A stretch of DNA of 64,000 nucleotides, taken from Auraticoccus monumenti (lineage in GTDB: Bacteria; Actinomycetota; Actinomycetes; Propionibacteriales; Propionibacteriaceae). Below the pieces are notes generated by a model. The model did no database searches. It saw only the letters and a program-made list of their open reading frames with translations, and had not been told where the DNA came from. The position numbers and the translations under genes were made by a program. The stretch spans positions 868,001 to 932,000 of the forward strand of contig NZ_LT629688.1 in assembly GCF_900101785.1 (NCBI RefSeq), read 5' to 3'. This document shows, piece by piece, positions 47,396 to 55,788 of this stretch. The first letter of the stretch is position 1. Each line of letters opens with the position of its first letter.

Positions 47396-47717
47396 AGAGG
47401 TGGTCGGCCAGGAGGGCCAGCAGCTGCGCCTTGGTCTTGGAACCACGGACCTGGGTCACCAGCTCACCGCCCACCCACAGCTGCAGCGTGGGCAGCCCCA
47501 GCACCTGACGCTCGGCGGGGGTGACCGGGTTGGCGTTGGCGTCCAGCCGCGCGAAGGTCACCCGGCCGCTGTGCTCGGCCGCCAGCTCCTCCAGGATCGG
47601 GTCGAGCTGGCGGCAGGGCGCGCACCAGTCGGCCCAGTAGTCCACGAGTACCGGACGGTCCGAGCGCAGCACCACCGGGTCGAAGGTGCTGTCGGTCACC
47701 TCGACGACGGCGGTCAC
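47394..47717 (-). CDS. trxA: thioredoxin
   Basis: 107 residues, full thioredoxin fold. VLVDYWADWCAPCRQLDPIL carries the active site as Cys-Ala-Pro-Cys instead of the usual Cys-Gly-Pro-Cys; the cis-Pro is in VLGLPTLQLWVGGE. Reduced by TrxB, it passes electrons to protein disulfides. It lies 4 nt downstream of trxB in a standard trxB-trxA operon. The Ala change may shift redox potential (inference). Confidence 0.95.
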   Translation of the reverse strand: MTAVVEVTDSTFDPVVLRSDRPVLVDYWADWCAPCRQLDPILEELAAEHSGRVTFARLDANANPVTPAERQVLGLPTLQLWVGGELVTQVRGSKTKAQLLALLADHL

Positions 47718-47721
47718 GGGC

Positions 47722-48720
47722 TCAGACGGAGGCGGGCTGGGTCAGCTCGGCGACGATCAGCGCCTCGTCGGCCAGCTCGGCCAGGAAGCGCTCGGCGTCC
47801 AGGGCCGCGGCGCACCCGCTGCCGGCCGCGGTGATGGCCTGGCGGTAGGTGTGGTCGACCAGGTCACCGCAGGCGAAGACCCCCGACACGTTGGTGCGGG
47901 TGCTCCCCGGCTGGGTGAGCACGTAGCCCTCGGCGTCCAGGTCGACCTGACCGGCGACCAGCTCCGAGCGCGGGTCGTGACCGATCGCGATGAACAGCCC
48001 GGAGACGTCCAGGCGCCGCGTCTCGCCGGTCACCGTGTCGGTCAGGGTGACGCCCTCGAGCGCGTCCTTGCCGTGGATCTCGGTGACCCCGGAGTTCCAG
48101 GCGAAGCGGATCTTCGGGTCGTTGTGGGCACGGGCGGCCATGATCTTGCTGGCCCGCAGCTCGTCGCGGCGGTGCACCAGGGTGACCGAGCGGGCGAAGC
48201 GGGTCAGGAAAGTGGCCTCCTCGACCGCGGAGTCGCCACCGCCGACCACGGCGATGTCCTTGTCGCGGAAGAAGAACCCGTCACAGGTCGCGCACCAGGA
48301 GACGCCGCGACCGGACAGGCGCTCCTCGTCGCTGAGCCCGAGCTTGCGGTAGCCCGAACCGGTGGCCAGGATCACCGCACGGGCCCGGTGGGTGCCCCCC
48401 ATCGAGTCGGTGACGACCTTGACCGGGGCGGTCAGGTCCATCTCGACGATGTCGTCGGTGACCAGCTCGGCGCCGAAGCGCTCGGCCTGGTCGCGCATCT
48501 GCTGCATCAGGTCCGGGCCCTGGACGCCCTCGGGGAAACCGGGGAAGTTCTCGACCTCGGTGGTGGTCATCAGCGCACCGCCGGAGGTCACCGCGCCCTC
48601 GAACACGAGCGGCTTCAGGTCGGCCCGGGCGGCGTAGACGGCGGCGGTGTAGCCCGCCGGGCCGCTGCCCACGATGATGACGTCACGGATCTCGCTGGTG
48701 CTCTGCTGCGGGGTGCTCAT
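47722..48720 (-). CDS. trxB: thioredoxin-disulfide reductase
   Basis: 332 residues. FAD site [20 protein letters not shown], redox-active disulfide ATCDGFF (Cys-Ala-Thr-Cys), NADPH site [20 protein letters not shown], and the C-terminal FAD motif [19 protein letters not shown]. It reduces TrxA with NADPH. Position near the par/rsmG region of oriC is typical for actinobacteria. Upstream there is a 492-bp gap before the VOC-fusion gene. Confidence 0.97.
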   Translation of the reverse strand: MSTPQQSTSEIRDVIIVGSGPAGYTAAVYAARADLKPLVFEGAVTSGGALMTTTEVENFPGFPEGVQGPDLMQQMRDQAERFGAELVTDDIVEMDLTAPVKVVTDSMGGTHRARAVILATGSGYRKLGLSDEERLSGRGVSWCATCDGFFFRDKDIAVVGGGDSAVEEATFLTRFARSVTLVHRRDELRASKIMAARAHNDPKIRFAWNSGVTEIHGKDALEGVTLTDTVTGETRRLDVSGLFIAIGHDPRSELVAGQVDLDAEGYVLTQPGSTRTNVSGVFACGDLVDHTYRQAITAAGSGCAAALDAERFLAELADEALIVAELTQPASV

Positions 48721-49212
48721 GGTGTCCTGCCTCGTCGTCTGGTGCCTGCCGCGCGGGACCAGTCACCCTACCCGCGCACGCTCTCAACCCCGGCCCCCGG
48801 CGCGCTATTCCGGGACCGGCGGTGCCTGGTTCGCCACCCGGCGCAGCCGTTGCCGGCCCCCACGGAGGCGGCAGCGACGCCCGCGTCCGGGTGCGGTCCG
48901 TGGCGGTCACCTGCCGTCCTGGTCCGGCTCGGGCAGAACCGGTTCCTCAGCCCGACGCCCTCCGGGAGGGGCCGGTGCCGTCGGGCTGGCTGACCGGTCA
49001 GGCTCCTCGGAGTGCCGTCGAGGAGGACCGGAGCGGAGAACCGGTCACCCTGCGGACCGCGTCCGACGTGGGACTCGGTGTGTCTGCTGAGCGACCGGTT
49101 CTGCACGTCCGTGTCGACGTCCGCCAGGGGCCTGGACCGTTCGTGTTCCAGACGATCTGAAGTCGTGCTGTCGCGCCGGAGCAGATCAGCCGGCGGGAGC
49201 TACCGTGTCGGC
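48721..49212. other. 492-bp gene-free region with repeated ACCGGT palindromes
   Basis: Divergent interval between trxB and the PCD-VOC fusion gene. No ORF looks coding. It holds four palindrome-like motifs centred on ACCGGT: GAACCGGTTC (48936-48945), TGACCGGTCA (48991-49000), GAACCGGTC (49038-49046) and GACCGGTTC (49093-49101). They may be operators for trxB or the fusion gene, or chance in GC-rich DNA. Confidence 0.35.
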
Positions 49213-50385
49213 ATGACCGGGACCGCAACCGACTGGCGCGTCCTCGACGGCGTCACGACGACGTGGTTCGAGGCGCCGTCCCTGGTGACGGGGGCGGCAC
49301 TGGCCGTACGCGTCCTGGAGCTCTCGGACGACACCACCGTCGACCTGCGCGCCACCGGTCTGCGGGTGCGCCTCAGTGGGGACGACCACGTCGACGCGGT
49401 GTCGGCGGCCGCGAGGGACCTCGGGCTGGTCGGGGACCCCACCAGGCTGCAGCAGCTGGGCGTCGTGCTCGAGTCCCCGGACCCCGCTGTGGTGAGGCCG
49501 TTCTGGCAGCGCGTGCTCGACTACGCGCCCGGACCGGACGGCGGTCTCCTCGACCCGCTGCGTCGCGATCCCGCGATCGAGATCCGGCGGTCCACGGACG
49601 AGCGGCCGCTCCGGAACCGCTTCCACCTCGACGTGGTGCGCCCGGCCCCGGCGGTGCAGCGGGCCGCGCCGGGGGAGGGGTCCGGCCCGTACGGGGTCCG
49701 CCACGCCGACCCCGACGGCAACGAGCTCGACCTGGTGCCGGGCGACGCGCTCGGCGAAGGATCGGCGACGGCCGACTGGCAGGCGGTGTTCGGCGCGGTG
49801 GCGTGCTACCGCACCACACCGACGCAGCAACGGGAGCTGACCACTGCCGCCGCGGCGCTGGCCGACGACGCCGGCTTCCCGCTGGTCATCGACCTGCGCC
49901 CCGGTCTGGTGGTCCTCGACAGCGGCAAGGACCAGTGGGAGGCCGGGGCACACGGCCTCCAGCTCGACTTCACCGACCTCGCCGGGCGGCTGCAGACGGC
50001 TGCCCGGCAGCTCGGAGCCACCGCGGACCCGGGGCGGGCGCGGTTCGTCCAGCTCGTCCTCGACGCTGCCGACGTCGACGCGGTCCGGGCGTTCTGGGTC
50101 GCCGCCCTCGGCTACACCCCCGACCCGCGGGCCGGGGTCAGCGACCTCCACGACCCTCGTCGGCTGGACCCGGTGCTGGTCCTCCAGGAGCTCGACGTCA
50201 CCGAGACGGAGCGGCGCCGGCAGCGCAACCGCGTCCACCTGGAGCTGGCAGTCCATTCCGGCGTCGCCCGGACGCGCGTCGACGCGGCCGTCGCCGCCGG
50301 TGGCCGGCTCCTCGACGAGTCCGAGGGCTGCTGGCGGGTCGCCGACCCCGAGGGCAACGACCTGGTGGTCCTCGGCGGGGCCTGA
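49213..50385 (+). CDS. fusion of a pterin-dehydratase-like domain with two VOC (glyoxalase-like) domains
   Basis: 390 residues from ATG 49213; TACCGT lies 6 nt upstream (leaderless). The first ~85 residues match the outline of 4a-hydroxytetrahydrobiopterin dehydratase (PCD): WRVLDGVTTTWFEA, VLELSDDTTVDLRATGLRVR, DAVSAAARDLGL. The catalytic His-His-Pro of true dehydratases is missing. Two related VOC domains follow (LGVVLESPDPAVVRPFWQRV ... HADPDGNELDLVPG; RFVQLVLDAADVDAVRAFWV ... VADPEGNDLVVLGG), evidently an internal duplication. PCD-plus-VOC proteins are common in actinobacteria without a known reaction. Metal ligands are only partly visible. Confidence 0.8.
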   Translation: MTGTATDWRVLDGVTTTWFEAPSLVTGAALAVRVLELSDDTTVDLRATGLRVRLSGDDHVDAVSAAARDLGLVGDPTRLQQLGVVLESPDPAVVRPFWQRVLDYAPGPDGGLLDPLRRDPAIEIRRSTDERPLRNRFHLDVVRPAPAVQRAAPGEGSGPYGVRHADPDGNELDLVPGDALGEGSATADWQAVFGAVACYRTTPTQQRELTTAAAALADDAGFPLVIDLRPGLVVLDSGKDQWEAGAHGLQLDFTDLAGRLQTAARQLGATADPGRARFVQLVLDAADVDAVRAFWVAALGYTPDPRAGVSDLHDPRRLDPVLVLQELDVTETERRRQRNRVHLELAVHSGVARTRVDAAVAAGGRLLDESEGCWRVADPEGNDLVVLGGA

Positions 50386-51037
50386 CCCAGCGCGGGCCGG
50401 ACCCCCGTGTGTGGACGTCGCAGGGACCCGCATCCGACCCGGTGGTCGGAGTGGAACGGGGGCAGGGCCGCCCCACCTGTTGGCATCAGGTGGGGCGGTG
50501 CCGGCGTCCTGCGGACAGGACTCCCGACCTCCGCCGCCTCGCTGCTCAAGCGGTCGGGCCTGCCGAAGGGCACTCAGCCGCTCCGACGCCGGGGAGGTTA
50601 CCCACCCGGGCCGGACCGATCCAGCAGACGTCGGCGAGGCGAATCGCCGCCCAGGCCTCGTTCGTCGCAACGGCAGGGTCCCCGGCTCGGGCACCCTGCC
50701 GCCCCCATCGACCCTCCCGGATGCGCTCCGGGTACCCGGACGTGACCACCGCTCCACCTGACACGCGGGGTGAACCACACCGCCGGAGCCCTGTCGTGCA
50801 CGGCACCTGACGTCGACCGGGCCACGGCCGCGATCATGGCGACCGCCACCCGCGCCCGCTCGCCGGACCACTCCGTCACCTGGTCCTCCAGGGGTGTCGG
50901 GAGCATGAGGATCCGGAGCTCCCGGCCCGGGGACGGAGTTCACCTGCTGCTCATCCGACGGCCAGCCGTCGGCGGGGCGGGTGTTGCCCGGGCTGGTCTT
51001 GGCTGGGCGGGTCCACCCCAGCGAAGCAGGAGAACCC
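50386..51037. other. 652-bp region without a convincing gene
   Basis: After the VOC-fusion gene there is one terminator-like hairpin (50468-50498). The remaining ~540 bp up to the phytase/GDPD gene contain only ORFs with poor, Arg/Pro-rich translations on both strands. No remnant of a known protein could be recognised. Possibly a decayed gene or regulatory DNA. Confidence 0.4.
50468..50498. terminator. terminator hairpin after the VOC-fusion gene
   Basis: CCGCCCCACCTG / CAGGTGGGGCGG, perfect 12-bp stem with a 7-nt loop (TTGGCAT), 83 nt after the stop. Confidence 0.7.
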
Positions 51038-53293
51038 ATGCCCCGACCGTCCACCCGCCGCGCCCTGACCGCGGCGGCCGTCGCCGCCGGTCTGGTCGCC
51101 GGCCTGGTGACCACCACCGCCCCGCCGGCCGCCGCCGCGCCGGAGGCGGACACGGTGACCGTCACCGGCCCCCGCCTGACCGGCCGCGCCACGCTGCCCT
51201 CGGACCACCTGGAGCCCGGCCCGGTCTCGGGCAGGGACGTGACGCCGGCCAACGGGGTCAGCGGACCCTTCGACGGCCAGCCCATCCCCGGGTTCTCCGG
51301 GGCCGTGGTCGGACGCGGCGGCGGGTTCTGGGCGCTGCCGGACAACGGCTTCGGCACCAAGACCAACTCCGAGGACTTCCTGCTGCGGATCTACCAGGTG
51401 AATCCCCGCTGGGAGGAGGCCGACGGCGGCCGCGGCGCCATCCAGGTCATCCGCCACCTGCAGCTGCGCGACCCCCGCAACATCGTCGACTTCGACATCG
51501 TCAACGAGGGCACCCGCGAGCGGCACCTGACCGGCGGCGACTTCGACGTCGAGTCGATCCAGCAGATGGCCGACGGCTCCTTCTGGATCGGTGAGGAGTT
51601 CGGGCCCTTCCTGCTGCACGTGGACCGCAACGGCGTCGTGCTCTCCGACCCCGTCTCCTCCCCGTACGGCCGCTCCCCGCAGCACCCCGGGCTCGGCTCG
51701 GAGGCACCGCGGGTCCGGGCCAGCGGGGGCTTCGAGGCGATGGCCAAGTCGCCCGACGGCCGCTACCTCTACCCCGTGATGGAGAACTCCCTGGTCGGCG
51801 ACCCCGACCCGCGCCGCCGCGTGGTGGCCGAGTTCGACACCCGCACCGGCGCCTACACCGACCGCACCTGGGACTACCGGGTGGACGCCGACGCCAACCT
51901 CGTCGCCGACGCCCAGATGCTGGCGGACGGCACGATGCTGGTCCTCGAGCGCGACAACCTCGACGGTGCGGCCGCCTGGAACAAGCGCATCTACGAGGTC
52001 GACCTCGCCGAGGCCCAGGCCTCGGGCGCGCTCGCCAAGACGCTGCACACCGACCTGCTGGCCATCGACAACCCCGACCTGATCGGTGGCGACGCCGGCT
52101 GGGGCACCGGGGAGACGTACTCCTTCGGCTTCCAGTCCGTGGAGACCATCGTGCCGCTGCCGGACGGGCAGATCATGCTGGTCAACGACAACAACTACCC
52201 GGGTAACTCCGCCCGCGTCCCGGGCACGCCGGACGACACCGAGATGATCCGGATCGACCCGGCCGCCACCAGCGAGCAGGTCGCCAACCCGGTGCCGGTG
52301 ATCGCCCACCGCGGGGCCAGCGGCTACCGCCCCGAGCACACCCTCGCGGCCTACGAGCTGGCCCTGCGCCAGTGCGCGGACGTGATCGAGCCCGACGTGG
52401 TGCTGACCTCCGACGGCGTCCCGGTGGCCCGCCACGAGAACGAGATCAGCGGCACCACCGACGTGGCCCAGCGCGCTGAGTTCGCCAGCCGTCGCGCCAC
52501 CAAGACCATCGACGGCGCCGCCATCACCGGTTGGTTCACCGAGGACTTCACCCTCGCCGAGCTCCGCACCCTGCGGGCGGTCGAGCGGCTGCCCGAGCTG
52601 CGCACCGGGAACACGCAGTTCGACGGCCTGTACCAGGTGCCGACCCTGGCCGAGGTCCTCGACCTGGCCCGCCACTCGCGCACCTGCACCGGCCAGCCGG
52701 TCGGTGTCGCGCCGGAGATCAAGCACCCGACCTACTTCGACTCGATCGGCCTCTCCATCGAGGAGCCGCTGCTGGAGGCCCTGGCCGACGCCGGCCTGGA
52801 CGACGCCGACGCCCCGGTGGTGATCCAGAGCTTCGAGACCGGTAACCTGCGCGAGCTGGCCCGGAGGACCCCGCTGCAGCTGTCGCAGCTGATCAACTGC
52901 TCCGGTGCCCCCTACGACCTCGTGGCGGCCGGCGACGAGCGCACCTACGCCGACCTGGTCACCCGCGACGGGCTGCGCCAGATCAGCACCTACGCCGACC
53001 AGGTCGGGTTCTGCAAGGACGTCATGATCAGGCGTGACGCCGACGGCACCCTGGGGCAGCCGACCAGCGTCGTGGCCGACGCGCACCGCTACCGCCTCAC
53101 GGTCGTGGGGTGGACGTTCCGCGCGGAGAACGTGTTCCTGCCGAGCGAGTTCGACAGCTCCGCCGACCCGGCGGCGTTGGGGGACATGGAGGGTGAGATC
53201 CAGGCCTTCCTCGCCCTCGGCATGGACCAGCTGTTCAGCGACCAGCCCGACCTGGCCGTGGCCGCCGTCGGCGGTCAGCAGCCGCAGGGCTGA
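51038..53293 (+). CDS. secreted phytase-esterase-like / glycerophosphodiester phosphodiesterase fusion
   Basis: 751 residues from ATG 51038 (GCAGGAG upstream). A signal peptide (RRALTAAAVAAGLVAGLVTT...PAAAA) is followed by an esterase-like-activity-of-phytase domain (residues ~60-420: GFSGAVVGRGGGFWALPDNG; ADGSFWIGEEFGPFLLHV; FGFQSVETIVPLPDGQIMLV). A GDPD domain then begins at PVIAHRGASGYRPEHTLAAY (catalytic His-Arg) with IEPDVVLTSDGVPVARHENE and APEIKHPTYF. Both act on phosphate esters, so the protein probably releases phosphate or glycerol-phosphate from external phospholipid or teichoic-acid material. No transmembrane anchor at the C-terminus. Confidence 0.9.
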   Translation: MPRPSTRRALTAAAVAAGLVAGLVTTTAPPAAAAPEADTVTVTGPRLTGRATLPSDHLEPGPVSGRDVTPANGVSGPFDGQPIPGFSGAVVGRGGGFWALPDNGFGTKTNSEDFLLRIYQVNPRWEEADGGRGAIQVIRHLQLRDPRNIVDFDIVNEGTRERHLTGGDFDVESIQQMADGSFWIGEEFGPFLLHVDRNGVVLSDPVSSPYGRSPQHPGLGSEAPRVRASGGFEAMAKSPDGRYLYPVMENSLVGDPDPRRRVVAEFDTRTGAYTDRTWDYRVDADANLVADAQMLADGTMLVLERDNLDGAAAWNKRIYEVDLAEAQASGALAKTLHTDLLAIDNPDLIGGDAGWGTGETYSFGFQSVETIVPLPDGQIMLVNDNNYPGNSARVPGTPDDTEMIRIDPAATSEQVANPVPVIAHRGASGYRPEHTLAAYELALRQCADVIEPDVVLTSDGVPVARHENEISGTTDVAQRAEFASRRATKTIDGAAITGWFTEDFTLAELRTLRAVERLPELRTGNTQFDGLYQVPTLAEVLDLARHSRTCTGQPVGVAPEIKHPTYFDSIGLSIEEPLLEALADAGLDDADAPVVIQSFETGNLRELARRTPLQLSQLINCSGAPYDLVAAGDERTYADLVTRDGLRQISTYADQVGFCKDVMIRRDADGTLGQPTSVVADAHRYRLTVVGWTFRAENVFLPSEFDSSADPAALGDMEGEIQAFLALGMDQLFSDQPDLAVAAVGGQQPQG

Positions 53294-53313
53294 GCACCTC
53301 CCTGCCCGACCTA

Positions 53314-53358
53314 CCGCGACACGCCGTCTCCCTCGACCGGGGAGGCGGCGTGTCGCGG
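53314..53358. terminator. bidirectional terminator after the phytase/GDPD gene
   Basis: CCGCGACACGCCGTCTCC / GGAGGCGGCGTGTCGCGG: an 18-bp stem (one G-U pair) with a 9-nt loop, between the convergent phytase/GDPD and VOC genes. One of the strongest hairpins in the window. Confidence 0.85.
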
Positions 53359-53380
53359 TCAGCGGGCCGTCAGCGGCGGA

Positions 53381-53755
53381 TCAGGCCTGCGGGCCGTCGG
53401 GGGTCGTTCCCTCGTACAGGCCGATCGTGTTGCCGTCGGGGTCGGTGAAGACGGCCCAGGCGCTGGTCGGGGAGATTGGCGCCTTGTCCTTCACGACGGT
53501 GGCCCCCCGCTCGACGGCCTTCGCCAGGGTCTCGTCGATGGAGTCCACCTCGACGTAGGAGCGGGGCTGGGTGAACCCCTCCTCCCGCGGCGCCAGCCCG
53601 CCGCCGCTGATGCGGTTGGGGGCCTGCCACATGGGATAGCCCTCGTAGCCGGGCAGCTCGGCGATCTGCCACCCGAAGAGGTCGGCGTAGAAGGTCGTGG
53701 CCCGCTCCTGGTCGGAGACGGGGATGTCGACGTGGGTGATGTCTCCGTGGGGCAT
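53381..53755 (-). CDS. VOC family (glyoxalase/bleomycin-resistance-like) protein
   Basis: 124 residues, one VOC module: HGDITHVDIPVSDQERATTF, YADLFGWQIAELPGYEGYPM, SYVEVDSIDETLAKAVERGA and AVFTDPDGNTIGLYEG. The His near the N-terminus and the terminal Glu are the usual metal ligands. It is similar to small actinobacterial VOC proteins of unknown substrate. ATG start with AGGAGCGACG upstream. It lies 24 nt after the TetR gene and may be read from the same transcript. Confidence 0.9.
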   Translation of the reverse strand: MPHGDITHVDIPVSDQERATTFYADLFGWQIAELPGYEGYPMWQAPNRISGGGLAPREEGFTQPRSYVEVDSIDETLAKAVERGATVVKDKAPISPTSAWAVFTDPDGNTIGLYEGTTPDGPQA

Positions 53756-53778
53756 CGTCGCTCCTGCGGGTCGGACGG

Positions 53779-54411
53779 TCAGGTGCCTCCAGTGTGCGCA
53801 GGCCGCACCGCCGGCGTCGAGACCCCGGCGGGGAGCTCGTCGGGTCGCAGGCAGGAGCGGACGAACGCCTCGAGGTCGGCCCGGACCTGTGAGGGGCTCG
53901 TCCCCCGGAGGTGGCCGAGCAGGTCGCTCCGGGTGGCGGCGAGCAGGGCGTGCGCGAAGTGGTCCGCGTGCGCCGGACCACGGGCGGCCACCACCTGCTC
54001 GCGCACCAGGGCGTGCCAGGCCCCGTAGGTCGGGTTCTCGTAGGGGCTGCCCCGGCCGGCCTGCTCGAGCACCGAGGACACGGCCAGGTTGTCCAGCTTG
54101 AACACCGTGATGGTGTCCAGGACGGCCACCGCCCGGTCGACCGGGTCCGGGAAGGATGCGATCAGCTCGGGGAGCGCGGCCCGGACCAGGTCGGCGCGCT
54201 CGGCGTAGAGCGCCTGCACCAGACCGTTCCGGTCCCCGAAGCGACGGAACAGCGTGCCCTTGCCGACACCGGCCGCCGCCGCCACCGCGTCCATCGTCAC
54301 CGCCGACGGGTCCTCGGCCTCCCGCAGCAGCTGCTCGGCGGCCTCGAGGACCCGCAGCCGGTTGCGGACCGCGTCCGCCCGCAGAGCCCGCCCGTCCGCC
54401 ACGCCGGTCAT
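53779..54411 (-). CDS. TetR-family transcriptional repressor
   Basis: 210 residues from ATG 54411, one base after the NmrA-type gene's stop. N-terminal helix-turn-helix: NRLRVLEAAEQLLREA, VTMDAVAAAAGVGKGTLFRR, FGDRNGLVQALYAERADL. The ligand domain includes DNLAVSSVLEQAGRGSPYEN. Being the last gene of the NTF2-NmrA-tetR operon, it probably represses it through the palindrome in the promoter spacer at 55705-55721. The ligand is unknown. Confidence 0.92.
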   Translation of the reverse strand: MTGVADGRALRADAVRNRLRVLEAAEQLLREAEDPSAVTMDAVAAAAGVGKGTLFRRFGDRNGLVQALYAERADLVRAALPELIASFPDPVDRAVAVLDTITVFKLDNLAVSSVLEQAGRGSPYENPTYGAWHALVREQVVAARGPAHADHFAHALLAATRSDLLGHLRGTSPSQVRADLEAFVRSCLRPDELPAGVSTPAVRPAHTGGT

Positions 54412-54412
54412 G

Positions 54413-55255
54413 CTAGACCCGGTCGAAGGCCCCGGCGTGGCGCCGGCAGTGCTCGGCGAAGGAGCCTGGCGGTCTCCCGGTGACGTCGGCCACCGTCGAG
54501 GTGAGCGTGCTGGCCCCGCCGCCGGCGATGGCCGCGTCCATGTCGGCGAGCATCCGGGCGAAGGAGGGGTCGAGGCCGGTCCGAGCGGCGATCTCCTCGG
54601 TCCAGCCGGCCACGTCGAGCCGACGGTGCCGCACCGTCCGGCCGGCGGCACCGGAGACCACCGCGGCGACCTCGTCGTAGCTGAGCGCCTCCGGCCCGGT
54701 CAGGACGTGGTCCCGGTTGTGCGCCTCGGGGTCCAGCAGGGCCCGGACCGCGACGGCGGCGATGTCGTCGACGTCCACGAAGCCGACCCTGCCGTCGCCG
54801 GTGGCGCTCACCACCTCGTCCGCCGACCGGATGCTCTGGGCCTGCAGGTGCTCACCGGAGAAGTTCTGCATGAACCACGACGGCCGCAGCACCGCCCACT
54901 CCGGCCAGCTGAGCGCGATGTGCGCGTGCACCTCGCCCAGCCCCGCCCCACCCGGCTCGATGGCCGAGGAGCTGAGCAGCACCACCCGTCCGACCCCGCC
55001 ACCCCGGGCCAGCTCCAGGAACGGGCCGACCGTGGCCGCCGGGTCCGGGTCACCCTGCGGGGGCAGCAGGTGCACGGCCGCGACCCCGTCGAGGGCCCCG
55101 GGCCAGGTGCCCGGGTCGGCCCAGTCGAACAGCACGTCGTCCCCGGCCCGCGGGTGGCGGGTCGCCGCCCGGACCCCGGCGCCCTCGGAGCGCAGCCCGG
55201 CCACCACCCGGCTGCCGATCTGCCCGTGGGCACCGAGCACCAGCACGCGGGTCAC
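54413..55255 (-). CDS. NmrA-like NAD(P)-binding protein (SDR-a atypical)
   Basis: 280 residues. N-terminal Rossmann motif VLVLGAHGQIGSRVVAGLRS, then VVLLSSSAIEPGG, VLRPSWFMQNFSGEHLQAQS, GFVDVDDIAAVAVRALLD and LTGPEALSYDEVAAVVSGAA: the signature of NmrA/quinone-reductase-2-like atypical SDRs. The catalytic Tyr-x3-Lys is absent, as in this group. It overlaps the NTF2 gene by 4 bp and precedes the tetR gene by one base. Confidence 0.92.
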   Translation of the reverse strand: MTRVLVLGAHGQIGSRVVAGLRSEGAGVRAATRHPRAGDDVLFDWADPGTWPGALDGVAAVHLLPPQGDPDPAATVGPFLELARGGGVGRVVLLSSSAIEPGGAGLGEVHAHIALSWPEWAVLRPSWFMQNFSGEHLQAQSIRSADEVVSATGDGRVGFVDVDDIAAVAVRALLDPEAHNRDHVLTGPEALSYDEVAAVVSGAAGRTVRHRRLDVAGWTEEIAARTGLDPSFARMLADMDAAIAGGGASTLTSTVADVTGRPPGSFAEHCRRHAGAFDRV

Positions 55256-55692
55256 CGGTCACCGCCCAGCAGCTCGGCGCCGAGGGCCTCGCGGGCGGCG
55301 TCGGGGCTCCAGTAGTCGCGGTAGCGGACGATCTTCCCGCCGACGACGCGGACGACCGCCACGTAGCCCATCCGGTAGGGCCGGTCGGTGGCGACGACGC
55401 GCCCCTCGAGCGCGAACTCCACCAGGACCACCTCGGCGTCGTCGGCGTCACGGTGCGCGGTCCACTCGCTGACCGCCTCGATGTGCAGCAGGTCGGGGTA
55501 GCCGTCCAGGTAGGTACGCACCTCCTCGAGCCCGGTCAGCCGCTGCGGCGCCCCCTCCGGCGCGAACGGGAACTCCATCACCACGTCGGCGTCGAAGAGC
55601 TCGAGGTACCCGTCGAGGTCCCCGTCCCGGAGCAGGTCGATCGAGGCGCGGAGGACCTGCGCGGCGGGTACGTCGGATGTGGTGGTCGTCAT
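55252..55692 (-). CDS. nuclear-transport-factor-2-like (SnoaL-type) protein
   Basis: 146 residues from ATG 55692. NTF2/SnoaL cone fold: LRASIDLLRDGDLDGYLELF, ADVVMEFPFAPEGAPQRLTG, VVLVEFALEGRVVATDRPYR, YVAVVRVVGGKIVRYRDYWS. Such proteins are isomerases, cyclases or ligand binders. It is the first gene of the operon. The -10 TATGTT ends 7 nt before its ATG, so the mRNA is leaderless. It is probably induced when the TetR repressor is released. Confidence 0.92.
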   Translation of the reverse strand: MTTTTSDVPAAQVLRASIDLLRDGDLDGYLELFDADVVMEFPFAPEGAPQRLTGLEEVRTYLDGYPDLLHIEAVSEWTAHRDADDAEVVLVEFALEGRVVATDRPYRMGYVAVVRVVGGKIVRYRDYWSPDAAREALGAELLGGDR

Positions 55693-55699
55693 GTCCACC

Positions 55700-55728
55700 A
55701 ACATACGGACCGATAGTCCGTTTAGCAA
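55700..55728 (-). promoter_or_regulatory. promoter of the NTF2-NmrA-tetR operon with TetR operator in the spacer
   Basis: Minus strand: -35 TTGCTA (55723-55728), 17-nt spacer, -10 TATGTT (55700-55705). The palindrome ACGGAC-CGATA-GTCCGT (55705-55721) fills the spacer, so bound repressor would block RNA polymerase. The transcription start falls at the ATG. Confidence 0.8.
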
Positions 55729-55788
55729 CCGCCACGTCTGCCGACATCCGGCGGAGCTCCTGACCCGCCCGTCGAGCGGGGCGGGGAC

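Noticed and set aside
48768-49160. 112-residue ORFs on both strands in the trxB upstream region
   Set aside because: Basic, low-quality translations with no start context.
50546-50906. Minus-strand ORFs of 86 and 102 residues in the gap before the phytase/GDPD gene
   Set aside because: Gly/Arg/Pro-rich translations, no Shine-Dalgarno, no recognisable similarity.
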